The notes under the pieces: model-generated
The model's database searches: none
Told to the model about the DNA's origin: nothing
Seen by the model: the letters and a program-made list of their open reading frames with translations, nothing else
In this document: piece after piece, positions 1-12,526 of the stretch
How the letters are laid out: the number at the start of each line of letters is the position of its first letter
Numbering within the stretch: position 1 is the first letter of the stretch
Source: Inia geoffrensis
Taxonomy: Eukaryota > Chordata > Mammalia > Artiodactyla > Iniidae
Assembly: GCA_036417435.1 (NCBI GenBank)
Contig: CM070908.1
Location: 53,663,090 to 53,727,089 of the forward strand
Reading direction: 5' to 3'
DNA length: 64,000 nt
Position numbers and translations under genes: made by a program

Positions 1-1740
1 CGTAACTATATAACTTGCTTTAAAAATAAATGTAGTTTTCAAGAATATTCAGCTGCTACCAGGCTAACCAAGTGGTTTTCTAATAAAAATCCGACTTTGG
101 TGAATAGATAAGAGTTTTGCCTTTTAAAGAACGTCTCCAAGAGAGCTGCCCTCTCTGTAAGTCGTAACTACAGTTATTCTCTGCCCAAAAGGTCATTTTA
201 AAATATGCAAAAGCACTATAATCAAATTAGAAGGAATTATATTTACTTTACATGTATATTTTTATAGTTTATTTAGCAAATCCCTCAAAAAAAATAGGAG
301 GCGGTGTTTGGCCCAGGTGCAAATTATAATTTTTAATTTAGTATGGTTTTGAAACCCTTTATTATGTGAATGGTCAATCTATTCTGAGATTTTAAAGGAT
401 CATCAGGTCACCTTCTGATGAATGGCATTAGCAAAGCAATACTCGATATGCTTCAAAATTAGCTGGAATTCATCCATTTTTTTAAAATGACAGGGAATAT
501 AATTTAGAAGTGTCAGACCCAGAAAGTTCACGTTCTCATGAAAGCTGCCTGTGAAGACAAAGATGGCGTCCACTCTGGACTCTTTTGGCAGAAGGCGTGA
601 GGCATCGCCGTTTTTCTGAACTTGTATAAAAGTAGTTTTTAAAAATCTGTGAACAACTTCAATATTGAGGTCTTTTCTGTTGCTTACACTTTTATACTGT
701 CAATAGTTTCATCTTTCCTCCATTCAGCAGGGTTTGTTTTTTTTTTTCTCTTTGTGAATTTTCTTTTCAAAATGCTGAGCTATTATCAAGGTGCAGTAAA
801 CAGAACTCTCCTATGAAGAATGCCTGTTTCAAGCAGACCCCTAGGCCTTCAGAAAGGACAGTGGAACAAAACCCACTCATTATCATTTCTCAGACTGAAC
901 CGGGTGAACTGTGACAAAGCACACTTGTGGAGAAGCTATCTGCACCAAGCACTTCTTTTCACGGGTAGGGCATTTGACCCCAGGGAACGACACAAACAAC
1001 GAACGTATTTTTTCCTCCTTTGCTTATATTTAGAGAGTAATTTAAAAATAGATTACAGAAAGATTGAATATTCTAGAGTGGCTGGCTTTCCTAGCTGAGC
1101 TCTTAAAAGCACTCCGGATTGTTAACAATCATAATTATACCTTCACTCCTGGATACCGGAAATAATAGCACTGTTAATACAATGATATCCTTTTAGTTCA
1201 GACTGACACTTGCACAAAAATGTAGGAGGTTAAACTGGGACTTTAAAACGGACACTGATGATTGTTGTGTTGAAATTGACATAGACAATATCGAACGTGT
1301 GTAATAAGATGTTGTTTTAATGCAGAATAATTTGAGAATCAACTGCAAAGAGAGCTGACCACTCATGAATACTTGTTTGACGATGCAGTTAATATCAAAA
1401 TGAGCTAAAATTTTGGTGAAACCTTCAAAGAGTTCAAACATTAATGGTGCTTTTTGTCACTTGACTGAGACAGGTGTTTCAGTTCCTCTTCACAAAATTT
1501 CTGTGTATTCAAGACTTACATGTTAAAAGAAAAAAAATCATCAATGTTTAGGTTTCCTTAATTCAAAATTTATACTTGTCTTGGTGTGTAAATAAGTTGA
1601 AACTTAAAAAAATAAGTTTTCAATGAGCCTCCTGCTTTGACCATGTGTCAGACTTAGAAGTGGTTGTGGTGGGTGTCTACTGTTTACCTTGAATCCCTCC
1701 CATCCTCTATACCCCTCCCTACACTCATTCTCACAGATTC

Positions 1741-1768
1741 ACACACACGCGCGCGCGCACGCGCGCGC
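1741..1768. repeat. Alternating CA/CG dinucleotide tract
   Basis: A 28-base alternating purine-pyrimidine tract, first CA and then mostly CG units. Such tracts can adopt Z-DNA. The dense run of CpG steps is unusual in methylated mammalian DNA. Confidence 0.9.
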
Positions 1769-2289
1769 TTTCTTTGGATTTACTCCTATCTCTACCACAA
1801 TAAGTGCACCCAGCTAATTCACTACTGTTGACTGGTCACAGAGGTGGGTACAAGATCAAGGGGGGGTCAGAAATCTTCCCTGGGACTTGTTATTTCCCAG
1901 ATTTGAACTGGAGCTAAAGATGCTATTCTTCTATAGTGATAAAGCCTGGAGCGTGAGATTAATAACTCGATTGTTTTTTCATTTTCATTACCATTTGTAA
2001 GAAAGAATTCCAATATATTTAAATGAGTGTGCGGAGGAAAGCAGAGATGAGAGAGAGAAAAGGAATGAGACCTCCCCACACCTCACTTCCTGCCAACTGC
2101 CTGTGGTTATAAAAGATATCACAGTATCTTTTCAATAATTCCCGATATTTGCTTATCCCAGCTAAAGTTGGGCTTCTGTATATTCCAACCCAAAGAGTCC
2201 TGGCTAATCCAGTAAGAAAAAAATTGCTTATTTCTGAATGGAGGGAAAACAGATTTTGGTTTCTGAAGGATCTTAATTTGAATACCAGG

Positions 2290-2420
2290 TCAGTAATTTG
2301 ATTGGCTCTGTCTTTTGGGGTAAACTTCTTTTCCCTCTATACCTCAGATTTATCTTTGATTAAAGAAAAAATAGGTATAATAGTACCCAGTTTACTGTAA
2401 AGACAAATATTATCACAATG
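2290..2420 (+). repeat. Possible MIR fragment
   Basis: The order of words resembles the MIR SINE core: a 'cctcagattt' segment followed by 'aggtataatagtacccag', as in the usual 'cctcagtttcctcatctgtaaaatggg..aataatagtacc'. It is strongly diverged, so this is recognition of a pattern only. Confidence 0.4.
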
Positions 2421-3384
2421 CATGAAAACTTGAAATAAGGTTCCCTTTCCCTTTCTTATCTAGGTATTTCTAAAACAAGCTATTGCAAAAAATGAAACAA
2501 GACATTTATGGTAGAGGAAGAGATCATTTTTCATCTATTTCTTATTGATTTTAATGATAGGGCAGCTTTCTTATAAGTAGACAAGCACCTATTAGAATGC
2601 TCCCAATGATAATGATATTGGTTACTCAAAATTAAATGTCACTGGGTGCAAGTTCCAATAAAAGTTGGAAAATATCATATTCAGATATACAGAAGTCTAT
2701 GGAATGACTTGCTAAATGAACCACCAACAGGCAATGGAAGAAAATAACCCAGGAACAAATAAATATCTGCAGTATTTTGGAAAAGGAAAATTCCAAGTTT
2801 AAAGTGAATGAATGGCCATGCGTGGAAACTTTGTTTCACATTCAGCTCCAACTTTCAGGCTTGTGTAGCAACCTCCCAGGTTAATATTTTCTGCTAATTG
2901 TTATTTGCAGGTTGACCTTGTATATTTCACGGACACTGACGCTCTCCCTTACCTCCCTTGGCTTTCTCCACAGAACAGAGGTAGAAAGCTGGACACCACC
3001 CAGGGAAGATGAATGAGCCGTGGGGCATATTCTTTGTCAGACAAGGCTGTGTGAAGGATGGGGAAGAAAGCTCCATTCACTAGGCGCTTAGCTTGAAAGC
3101 AGGAGAGACAAAAGAATTGATTCTGATGGGGAGTGGAGTGTTAGACCCTTTGTTTGATGACAGAAAAACTTTTCTTTAGAGATAACGTGACACTCATGGG
3201 TGGATATCGTGGAGAGCAGGGCCCTTGATAAACTGTAAATTATGATATAATGTCAATTATAGGTGTATCAACTTACCTCAGCACTTCACCTTATAGTGTA
3301 TAAAATCCTTTCTCATACCTGAGTTTAGTTCACCTCCAGCAGCCTGGAGTAATAAGTAGGTCAGGAATTAAAGCCTCAGTTATC

Positions 3385-3465
3385 TCAGAGGGCTTATATT
3401 TTTTGCCCAAAGTCACAGCCAGTGAGTGCTGGGGCAGGGTTGAAAGCCAAGCCTACCAGATACAG
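3385..3465 (-). repeat. Possible MIR fragment
   Basis: The words 'gcccaaagtcacagccagtgagtgctggggcag' split across this stretch resemble the reverse complement of the MIR 3' half (commonly 'gcccaaggtcacacagctagtaagtggcagagc'). It is short and diverged. Confidence 0.45.
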
Positions 3466-3734
3466 CCAGATTTTGCTATCATCTCCCCATGCTGTCCATG
3501 CATGCGAGCACCTGTGAGTCAGGCCACCCCAAGAAACCCTGGGATGGAGCGTGGTTAATACTCTGTCTTCTTCCATACTGTTTTCTTTCACAATTTTATT
3601 TCTTCTTTTTCCCCCCCTGTATTCCTGTTTAAGTTATATTCCTTCTCTCCCTTACTCCCCTTACACTATTGCATTTTTCTCTACTCTAAACGTATATATT
3701 CAGAGTATTTTAACAGCTATACTACCACTGCTTT

Positions 3735-3865
3735 TCACAACAGTCCTGTAATGGAAGAAAAAATTTCAGCCGCATTTACCTGTGAGAGAAGCTGATAATG
3801 CAGAGATGTTCTACAACCACGCAGGGCACAAAGGCAGTATCAGGACCAGGTTCCCAGATGCATGA
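3735..3865 (-). repeat. Possible MIR fragment
   Basis: A gapped match to the MIR core in reverse orientation: a 'ttacctgtgagagaagctgataatgcagagatg' region, then 'ccacgcagggcaca' and 'caggaccaggttcccag'. It is diverged and boundaries are approximate. Confidence 0.4.
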
Positions 3866-4184
3866 GGACAAGCAGAACCTTAGTGCCTTTCACTGTTTTA
3901 AAGCCTTGATAAGAAAACCAGCTCCACAGCCAGAAAGCAGGTCGTCAATGTATTTAAATTCATCCACCCACCCATCTATCACCATACATATCTATCCAGC
4001 AGAGGATGTTACTCTTGACTCTGAAATGACAGAGGTAAAGAGATCCAATGGTTCCTGCCGGTAAAAGAAATCACAACATGTTATGTGAGACACACTTTGG
4101 CAGATCCTATGGGGGAAATAATGAAGAATGAGCCACTACTCTAAAGAAGTATGCCCCTAGGGTGGAGATGCGCAGGTGCACTTA

Positions 4185-4290
4185 TTAATGGGGAGGTCAT
4201 TGGAGTTGAACGACCAAGGCTTGATACCAAAGGTCTTGAACTGTGTGTGACTTTGGCAAGTTATTCTCCTTGAGATTTTAGGCAGAGGAA
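4185..4290 (+). repeat. Possible MIR fragment
   Basis: 'gtgtgactttggcaagttat' followed by 'ctccttgagatttt' matches the MIR word order 'gtgtgaccttgggcaagtcac..ctctgagcctcagttt'. Upstream text is less similar. Confidence 0.5.
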
Positions 4291-4986
4291 ATAACATACT
4301 GGGGAGGAAGAGTTAGGGTTAGGGTCAACAACTACATTTAAGTACTATGAGAGTTCTAGCTCTTCCGTTCTCTTCTAATTGATGTTACATAAATTCTCTC
4401 TCCTAGCTCCTATCCCTACCCTCTGTGCGCCCAGAATATGGAAACAGACACATTTTATATTAAGTTTACATGCATGAATAATATCTGCAACAAACGCTAT
4501 TAAGTCCACTGAATTCAGTATTCCCAGACCATTTTTATATTGCCCTTTCTGCTAATTGGTGCCCAAGGAAATGGATGTGACACAGGATCTGGAAAATACA
4601 GCAGAAAACCAAACAAAACTAACTGCAGCAAAAAACATGGTTTAAAAAAGAAATTAGTTACCTTACAGACTCTTCTTTAGACATACTATATTTATTGACA
4701 TGCTAAATGAGGCCAAGATGAGCAAGGGAAATACTGATTAAGAGAATAGAACTGAATTTTAAATTCCAGTTTAAAAAAAAAAAGAAGAGCTAATAAGAAT
4801 TAATGGTGCTGAAGGAATTGATGAGAATGAGTAAACCTGTTTTTAAATAGTGCAAAACAATATGACTATGTATTAGATTGCTGTAAGTGAGCAAATAAAT
4901 AGGAAATAAGATTTACATTTTCTAGGAAATTGTAAATCTTGACAGTGAGTTTCAAAGAATAGTTCTTTTGCCAAAATGTCTACATT

Positions 4987-5197
4987 TTTTTTTTTTTTTT
5001 TTGTCAGTACGCGGGCCTCTCACTGTTGTGGCCCTCCCGTTGTGGAGCTCAGGCTCTGGACGCGCAGGCTCAGTGGGCATGGCTCACAGGCCCAGCCGCT
5101 CGCTCCACGGCATGTTGGATCTTCTCGGACCAGGGCACAAACCCGTGTCCCCTGCATCGGCAGGCGGACTCTCAACCACTGCGCCACCAGGGAAGCC
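4987..5197 (-). repeat. CHR-type SINE (tRNA-Glu-derived), complete
   Basis: A complete SINE of about 200 bp lying on the - strand. Its A tail appears as a T run at the left (to 5002) and its head as '..ccaccagggaagcc' at the right. The tRNA-like head has a B-box-like 'gggttcgtgcc' equivalent ('acaaacccgtgtcccc' on the + strand), the internal RNA polymerase III promoter known for this class. An 18-bp target-site duplication, 'ccaaaatgtctacatttt', flanks it at 4971-4988 and 5198-5215. This is the mark of L1-type retrotransposition. The duplication is perfect, suggesting a fairly recent insertion. Confidence 0.93.
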
Positions 5198-5215
5198 CCA
5201 AAATGTCTACATTTT

Positions 5216-6065
5216 ATACTGATACATCACATTGTTGGCCCTGCCCCACCCCAAACACACAACTCTATTCATTGTCATTTTGATTTGGGTCATGATTAAC
5301 ACCCAGAATATTTCATCTTCGAAATCCGTTAAGAATGTAAACATTTTAACCAGAGCTTCCTACAAGTAAGTATAAGTAGTTCTGCCTAGGCTTTAGGAAT
5401 AAGTCGACTGGAGCTAGGGATATTTAGCCTGGAGAAGAGAAGAATTAGGGGAATATAGTAAGTATGTTTTAAAAAGTGAAAGATTAGCCTGTGGAAGAAA
5501 GATGAGTTTTGTAATTTGGGACATCAGAAAATAGAATCAGCACCAGGAGATAAAGGTTGAAGGGAACAGTGTGGTTCATAAAAAGGAAGAACTGTCTAAT
5601 AATTAAGTGTGATTGAAGCTGAATGGCTTGGAGGTGGCCAGTTCCCAGTCCTTGGAGGCGTCTTTGCAAATGCTCAGTATCCACTGAGTTGGAGTGTATG
5701 AGAAGAGATGAAGTGACAGATGGAAGAGTAAAGTAGAGCAGCATTTTGAAAACTGGGGGCTATACCACCTTAAAGGATGTGGAATCAAATTAATGGATCT
5801 TGCACAGCATTTTAAAAGGAATATGTTAATTGTTTTTACAAAAAGTAGTCATTCATGTTTATTGCAGATAATATACAAATATAGGTAAATTAAAAAAATA
5901 ATCCAGAAACAGTATTATAGAGAAAATCATCTTAATCACTGTACTTTCTTTTAACACATTTCTGTCTTGTAGATATATGTCTAAGCATATCTATTACCTA
6001 TCTATATATGTAGGTGTGCATATTAAATGCATACCTAAATATATGTATACATTTCTAAATGCACT
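5216..6065. other. Low-copy DNA, no gene recognised
   Basis: About 850 bases with no gene or confidently named repeat. The right part (5830-6065) is AT-rich with 'tatctatatatgtaggtg'-like words and may be an old decayed repeat. Confidence 0.5.
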
Positions 6066-6072
6066 TAAAAAA

Positions 6073-6193
6073 TTTTTTTTTTTATTGACTGCACCGTGTG
6101 CCTTGCCAGATCTTAGTTCCCCAACCAGGGATTGAACTCAGGGCTGTCAGTGAAAACCTGCAGTCCTAACCACTGGACTGCCAGGGAGTTCCC
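6073..6193 (-). repeat. Short CHR-1-like SINE
   Basis: A shorter tRNA-derived SINE in - orientation: T run at 6073-6083, then a body with 'gatcttagttccccaaccag' and 'gggattgaactcagggc' (the tRNA B-box region), ending 'ccagggagttccc'. This is the short, older form seen across whales, hippos and ruminants in my recollection. I see no clear target-site duplication. Confidence 0.85.
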
Positions 6194-6349
6194 AACATTT
6201 GAAATATATCTTTTTTTTTCACATGTTTGGAGGGCTAAAAAGCCCTACAAGATATTTTAAATTAATGCCGCCCTGGTAAAAATGTGGCAAGTCCTGTGCT
6301 TTGCAGTCTGCATATATTGTTTTGCCTAGTTCTTATATCCACAGTGAGG

Positions 6350-6500
6350 TAAATATTATGCCCAGTTTACAGATGAGGATGCTAAGGATTAGAAAGATTA
6401 GTTTTGTTATCTGGGTCATGTTATCTGGGTAGTTTATCAAAGTCAAACCAGTAGTGTCTGGCCTGGAATTTGAACTAAATGTGTTCTAAACCACTGGCTG
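6350..6500 (-). repeat. MIR fragment
   Basis: 'cccagtttacagatgaggatgctaagg' in two adjoining words, a middle 'aaagtcaaaccagtagtgtctgg' and 'cctggaatttgaact' follow the reverse MIR consensus in order. This is one of the clearer MIR copies. Confidence 0.65.
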
Positions 6501-6539
6501 TAGTGCCTGGGGTTTGCCAGGAAGGGAAGCGGAGTCTGC

Positions 6540-7320
6540 AGGCTGGAGCCTGAAGGGTGTGTTTTGTGGCTTCGCGTATATGCGCGGGCGGGGGGCGGGG
6601 GGCTGCTGATGGTAAATACAGGTCCACATGGAAGGGCAGTAAGAGGATGGGCTGGGATGCGCTGAGGGGCGCAGTGGCCCAGAGAATGGCAGAATCAGGC
6701 CCGAAAAGCTCCTCCCATCACCCCTCGTCCAAGAGGAAGCCAAGTCTCAGGGATCTCGCGAGTTTTTAGGAGGCTGGTGGGAGTGGCCTGGGAGGAGAAA
6801 CACTTGGGTGCCTCACGTGCCGAAGTCTGCTCCTCCCAGACGCTTTAGAAGGGAGTCCGGCTCACACTGCCTACAAAGCAAACACCACCTACCACGCGAA
6901 CACCTCCCGTGGCTGCCTCCCATGCTGCCGTCCGCAGGGCATCCCGGCGGCAGCGGCCTCTTGCCCAGCCCTCCCCAGCTGTCGAGGATCTGTCTCTGGC
7001 CGGTGGCTGTGCAGGGGCGGCACCACCCAAGGCCCGAGTGGGAGAGTGAACTGCCTGAGCTTGGGCTGCAAGTCTATCGACTTCTGGGAGGCGAAAGGGC
7101 CGGGGCAGCCACCCAGGCTGCTGGTGTGGGCCACTGGAGGCCCCATCTGATGTCTGCCAGGTCCAAGGCTGCAGCAACCTGAGTGGGCCATGCCACTGCA
7201 TGTCCTCCGGGCTCTTGTTCCTCTGCGCTGCGCCCGGAAGCAGTGACGGGCCTAGGAGTTGTCTCCGGAGACCACAGCTTCCTGTTCCCGGAACCTTTCC
7301 CCTGAAGAAGAGCCTCAGGC
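6540..7320. other. GC-rich island of unknown origin
   Basis: A GC-rich block with many CpG steps (for example 'gcgtatatgcgcgggcgggg' near 6575 and 'ctcgcgag' near 6757), in contrast to the AT-rich surroundings. Several open frames of 100-124 codons run through it on both strands, as expected for stop-poor GC-rich DNA. None shows a motif I recognise. It abuts the old + strand L1 tail at its right. It may be a CpG island, an exon or promoter of an unseen gene, or the GC-rich part of an unrecognised repeat. Confidence 0.5.
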
Positions 7321-7329
7321 AATTGCTCT

Positions 7330-8092
7330 GTCTTTCTGGAAATGTAAATTCGTTCGGTTCCTATGGAAAACAGTGTGGAGTTTTCTCCAGAAATTAAAAA
7401 TAGAACTACCATGTGATCCAGCAATTCCACTTCTGGGTATATGTCCAAAGGAAATGAAAATAGGATATCAAAGAGATATATGCAACCCCATGTTTATTGC
7501 AGCATTATTCATAGTAGCCACCATAAGGAGACAACTGAGGTCTCCATCAATGGATGAATAAAGAAGATATGTATGTATACATATAATGGAATATTATTCA
7601 GCCACAATAAAGAAGTAAATTCTGCCATTTACAATAATATGTATGAACCTTTGGATCTTGAAGTCATTATGCTAAGCATCAAGGTAAGACAGAGAAAGAC
7701 AAATACTGTATGATATCACTGATACGTGGGATCTAAAAAAGCAGAACTGGTACTAGAGGCTGGGGGCGTGGGTAGGGAAATTGGGGCTGTGTTGTTTAAG
7801 GGTACAAACTTGGAACTAGTGGATAAATAAGTCCTGGATATCTAATGCACTGCATACGGGTTATAGATGACAATACCATTTTACAAACTTCAAAGTTGCT
7901 TAAGATGCTAGATCTTAATTGTTCCCAGTACAAAAAAGAAATGATAATCACGTGAAGTGATAGAGGTGTTAGCTAATGCTACTGTGGTAATCATATTACA
8001 GTATAAAATTGTATCAAATCAGGACATTATTCTTATACAATGTTCTATGTCAATTAAATCTGAATAAAGATAAAATTAAAAAAATTTTAAAA
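7330..8092 (+). mobile_element. Old L1, 5'-truncated 3' end
   Basis: This is the 3' end of an old L1 on the + strand. The left part reads as the end of ORF2 (residues near '[28 protein letters not shown]', split by nothing but mutations; 7323-7561). It continues with the usual 'ggaatattattcagccacaataaagaa' region and a 3' UTR ending in an A-rich tail near 8092. It is 5'-truncated and diverged, so older than the - strand L1s further on. It is one of only two + strand L1 pieces in the window. Confidence 0.85.
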
Positions 8093-8274
8093 TGTGTATA
8101 GATCAGTTATGCACCACAGACTGTATTAAACTCATTGTTAATACTTTGATGCCAGTGTTGAACTTGCATTCTAAGTTTTTCACCACCTGAAAATTAAATT
8201 ATTTGGATATTTATCCCATCTTGGCCTCTAACCAGTTGTGCGACCTAAGATGAATCATTATGTTTCTACAGGTC

Positions 8275-8879
<605 letters not shown>

Positions 8880-8880
<1 letters not shown>

Positions 8881-10122
8881 TGTTTTTTTTTTTTTTTTTA
8901 AGGTATAATATGTAATGCAGTAAAAGTCACCCTAGTATAAGTTATGTGATACTGACAAATGCAAGCAGTTGCGTGACCACCACCACAATTAAGATATGGA
9001 AAAGTTCACCTGCCAAATTCCCATATGTCTTTTTGTAGTCAGCCCTTTCCCCCGACCCCCAGTCTCTGGCAACCACTGTACTGTTTTCTGTCCTTATAGT
9101 TCTGCTTTTGCAACAGTGTCATAAATGGTATTGTACAGAATCATACTGTCAGTAATCTTTTGTGTCTGGTTCCTTTCACTTATCCTGCTGCTTTGGGAAT
9201 CACCAGCATTGTCTCATGTATGAATAATTTGTTCCAGTTTATTGCTGAGCAGTATTCCATTAATGTACGGATGGACCATGGTTAGTTTATCCATTCTATG
9301 CATGAGGAACACTTGGATTGTTTCCAGTCTTTTGCATGGATGACACTAGATCTGCATTCCACCCAGGAAAATGGAGGCGTTCCTATTGTTCTGCATTTTT
9401 ACCATTGGTTGGAATTATCAGTTTATTATTTTCTTTTCCTTTTATTTTAGCCATTCTAATAGATGTGTGGAGGTGGCTTATTCTGGTTTTAATTTGCATT
9501 TCTCTAATGACTAATGATGCGGAACACTTTTTCATTTCCCTATTTGTCATTCGTATAACTGCTTTGGTATAGTTTTTGTTCATATATTTTACTCATTTTA
9601 AAAAATGTGCTTTATTTTCTTATTGAGTTTTCGGAGTTCTTTATATACTAGATGCAGGTCCTTTAATAGTTATATAATTTGCAAGCGTTTTCCCAGTATG
9701 TGGCCTATTTTTAAGTCTCTTAACAGTGTCTTTTGAAGAGTAGCTGTTCTTAATTTTACTTAAGTTCAGTGTATAAGTTTTTCTTTTGCGCACCTAACTT
9801 TTGTGTTATATCTGAGAAGTCTTTGTTCAACTCAAGGTTAAAAAGATTTTCTCCTGTGCTTTCTTCTGAAAGTTATATAGTTTCAGGTTTTATGTTTAGG
9901 TTTATGATCCATTTGGAAATAATTTTTGTACACGGTGTGATACATAGATTGCGGTTCATTCATTTGGCTTATGAGTATTCATTTATGCCAGCACCATTTG
10001 TTGAAAAGACTATCATTTTTCCATTGAATTACCTTTGCACCTTTGCAGAAAATGAATTAATCATACAAGTGGCTCTATTTGTGGACTATTTATTTATTCC
10101 ATTGATCTATATATCTAGCATT
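8880..10122 (-). mobile_element. Old L1, 3' UTR and ORF2 C-terminal part
   Basis: A T run at 8881-8899 marks the reversed tail. The 3' UTR follows, then reversed ORF2 C-terminal coding sequence. A - strand fragment at 9383-9583 retains '[19 protein letters not shown]', a hallmark of the ORF2 C-terminal region. Further right come the reversed words of the region just after the reverse transcriptase. The 5' end is truncated near 10122. Many stops and substitutions mark it as an old copy. Confidence 0.85.
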
Positions 10123-11139
10123 TTAATGGAATAAATATACTAGAAAAATAAAGAGAAATGAAGGAAAGGAAATAAAACATGAGAGGAAAGACGGAAAGGG
10201 AAGGGAAGGGGAAAGAAAGGAAAATATAAGTATGTGTCTCTCCTGGGAAGGGCAAATGTTATTTCATGAAACTTCTTGTTCAGTTAAATGTGTGTGTGTG
10301 TGTGTGTGTGTGTGTCTACTGAATCATCCTGTATAGTACTTTTGAGGTTTTAGTCACAACTAGGGAAATACTGAATTAGATGTCTTTTTCTCCTCTCATC
10401 TAAGACCTCTAAGATTGATGCCTTAGTGGTTTGATCTCATTCTGGCTCTTCCCCCTCACTTGTAAATACACTGCATGAAAGATAAACAGCTGAAATGATA
10501 GAATATTTAAGATTTGAATATATTTGAGATCATGGAAATGGGTAATGTGCTCAATAAGGACTATATTCTCATTTAGAAAATCCTACCCATGTTTTACATG
10601 TATGCCCTTAGGAAAATTAACCCCATCCCTTTTATTTGTTTTTTGCGATCAGTCGATCCATCGATAGATAATCTCCCAGTTCTACTTTTGTTCTCTTCAA
10701 TGGTTCATGAAGTTTGCGATTCCTTCTGCCTTTCCCTCAACACATGTGTTCCCCTTCTCCTACAATAACTGACTTCATGATTAGACAAATGTCATTTAGG
10801 AAAAAAAATGCATTCGCGTGTGTCAATGTGATTATGTTCTTACTGATGGTATATAGGGTGAAGTGTCATGTGACAGATTCAGAGCTTTTTAATTTATTTT
10901 TTCCTTGAATGAAGTACTGTCATGAATACTACGCTCTATTTCATTCTTTCCTTTTTAATCTTTTCTAGTGACTAGATTGAGCATGCGAGCTTGCAAATTT
11001 GAAGATGAAGCTCACACCCACCAGTGCTGAAAGGAGCCTGAGTTGCTGAGAATTTCATAGAGTGAAACTGTCATTCCAACTACTGGCAGCATAACACTGT
11101 TCATTTAGGTAAGAAGCGCTCAACTTAGATCCTGTTTTT
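10123..11139. other. Low-copy DNA with purine-rich patch
   Basis: No gene recognised. The first 100 bases are purine-rich (10170-10225, 'ggaaagggaagggaagggg'-like). A TG repeat lies at 10289-10315. Confidence 0.6.
10289..10315. repeat. (TG)n microsatellite
   Basis: A perfect TG run of 27 bases. Confidence 0.97.
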
Positions 11140-12526
11140 TTAAATTTATTTTATTGAAGTATAGCTGATTTTTTTTTTTTTTTTTGCGGTACGCGGGCCT
11201 CTCACTGTTGTGGCCTCTCCCGTTGCGGAGCACAGGCTCCGGACGCGCAGGCTCAGTGGCCATGGCTCATGGGACCAGCCGGACCGGGGCACGAACCCGT
11301 GTCCCCTGCATCGGCAGGCGGACTCTCAACCACTGCGCCACCAGGGAAGCCTGAAGTATAGCTGGTTTTTGATGTTGTGTTAGTTTCTGGTGTACAGCAA
11401 AGTGATTCAGGTTTCATATATGTATGTTATATATATAATATGTATTCTTTTTCATATTCTTTTCCATTATGATTTATTACAGGATATTGAGTATAGGTCC
11501 CTGTGCTATACAGTAGGACCTTGTTGTTTATCCACTCTATATATAATTGTTTGCACTGCTAGTCCCAAACTCCCAGTCCATCCCTCCCCCCCAACCCATC
11601 CCCCCAACCACTGGTCTGTTCTCCATGTCTGTGAGTCTGTTTGTTCGTAGATAAGTTCATTTGTGTCATATTTTAGATTCCACATATAAATGATGTCATA
11701 TGGTATTTGTCATTCTTTCTGACTTCACTTAGTATGATAACCTTTAGATACATCCATGTAGCTGCAAATGGCATTATTTCTTTTTTTTTTTATGACTGAG
11801 TAATATTCCATTGTGTGTTTCCTCTTTATCCATTCATCTGTGGATGGATATTTAGGTTGTTTCCATGCATTTTAAATAGTGCTGCCATGTATCTTTTTTG
11901 AATTATAGTTTTGTCCAGATATATGCCCAGGAGTGGAATTACTGGATCATATGGCAACTCTATTTATAGTTTTTTGAGGAACCTCCATAAATGTTTTCCA
12001 TAGTGGCTGCACCAGTTTACATTCCCACCAACAGTGTACGAGGGTTCCCTTTTCTCGACACCCTCTCCAGCATTTGTTATTTGTAGGCTTTTTAATGATG
12101 CGCATTCTGACCAGTGTGAGGTGGTACCTCATTTTGAACTGCATTTCTCTAATAATTAGTGATGTTGACCATCTTTTCATGTGCCTGTTGGCCATCATAT
12201 GTCTTCTTTGGGGAAATATCTATTCAGATCTTCTTCCCATTTTTTGATTGGGTTGTTTGTTTTCTGTTATTCAGTTTCATGAGCTGTTCGTACATTTTGG
12301 AAATTAAGCCCTTGTTGGTTGCATCATTTGCAGATATTTTCTCCCAGTCTGTAGGTAGTCTTTTCATCTTGTTTATTGTTTCCTTTGCTTTTCAAAAGCG
12401 TATACGTTTGATTAGGTCCCATTTGTTTATTTTTACTTGTATTTCTATTGCACTGGTAGACTGACTTAAGAAAGCATTGGTATGATTTATGTCAGAGAAA
12501 GTTTTGCCTATATTCTCTTCTAGGAG
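11140..12526 (-). mobile_element. L1 3' end, 5'-truncated, split by a SINE
   Basis: A - strand L1 with a 3' UTR of the type reading 'ttattgaagtatagctg..tgtgttagtttctggtg'. The end of ORF2 follows. A - strand coding fragment at 11947-12198 reads '[39 protein letters not shown]', typical ORF2 C-terminal residues including the Cys/His-rich stretch. The element stops near 12526, so it is 5'-truncated. A CHR SINE inserted in its 3' UTR (11168-11351) duplicated 13 bp of it. It is inactive. Confidence 0.92.
11168..11351 (-). repeat. CHR-type SINE with internal deletion
   Basis: Left T run to 11185 and right end '..ccaccagggaagcc'. A 13-bp duplication 'tgaagtatagctg' at 11155-11167 and 11352-11364 matches L1 sequence and proves insertion into that L1. 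Compared with its siblings it lacks about 25 bases between 'ccagccgg' and 'accggggcacg' (around 11280), the segment that includes 'ctccgcggcatgtggg' in other copies. Confidence 0.93.

Larger units (their letters stand above)
1..4970. other. Low-copy DNA, no gene recognised
   Basis: About 5 kb of AT-rich DNA with no protein domain, RNA gene or young repeat that I recognise. The longest open stretch here (820-1098, 92 codons, + strand) has no recognisable motif and is most likely chance. Short ancient repeats and a CA/CG dinucleotide tract are listed separately. A mammalian intron or intergenic region fits best. Small exons cannot be excluded by eye. Confidence 0.6.

Noticed and set aside
820..1098. 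A 92-codon + strand frame as a small gene
   Set aside because: No motif, no flanking signal and AT-rich surroundings; length is within chance for 64 kb.
4308..4325. Interstitial telomere repeat ('gttagggttagggt')
   Set aside because: Only two TTAGGG units; too short to mean anything.
4987..5299. Recurrent open frames with 'ASHCCGL..RTRVPCIGRRTLNHCATREA' at every CHR SINE
   Set aside because: They are translations of the SINE body and recur at 13302, 15032, 17514, 18851, 24661 and 63076. Not genes.
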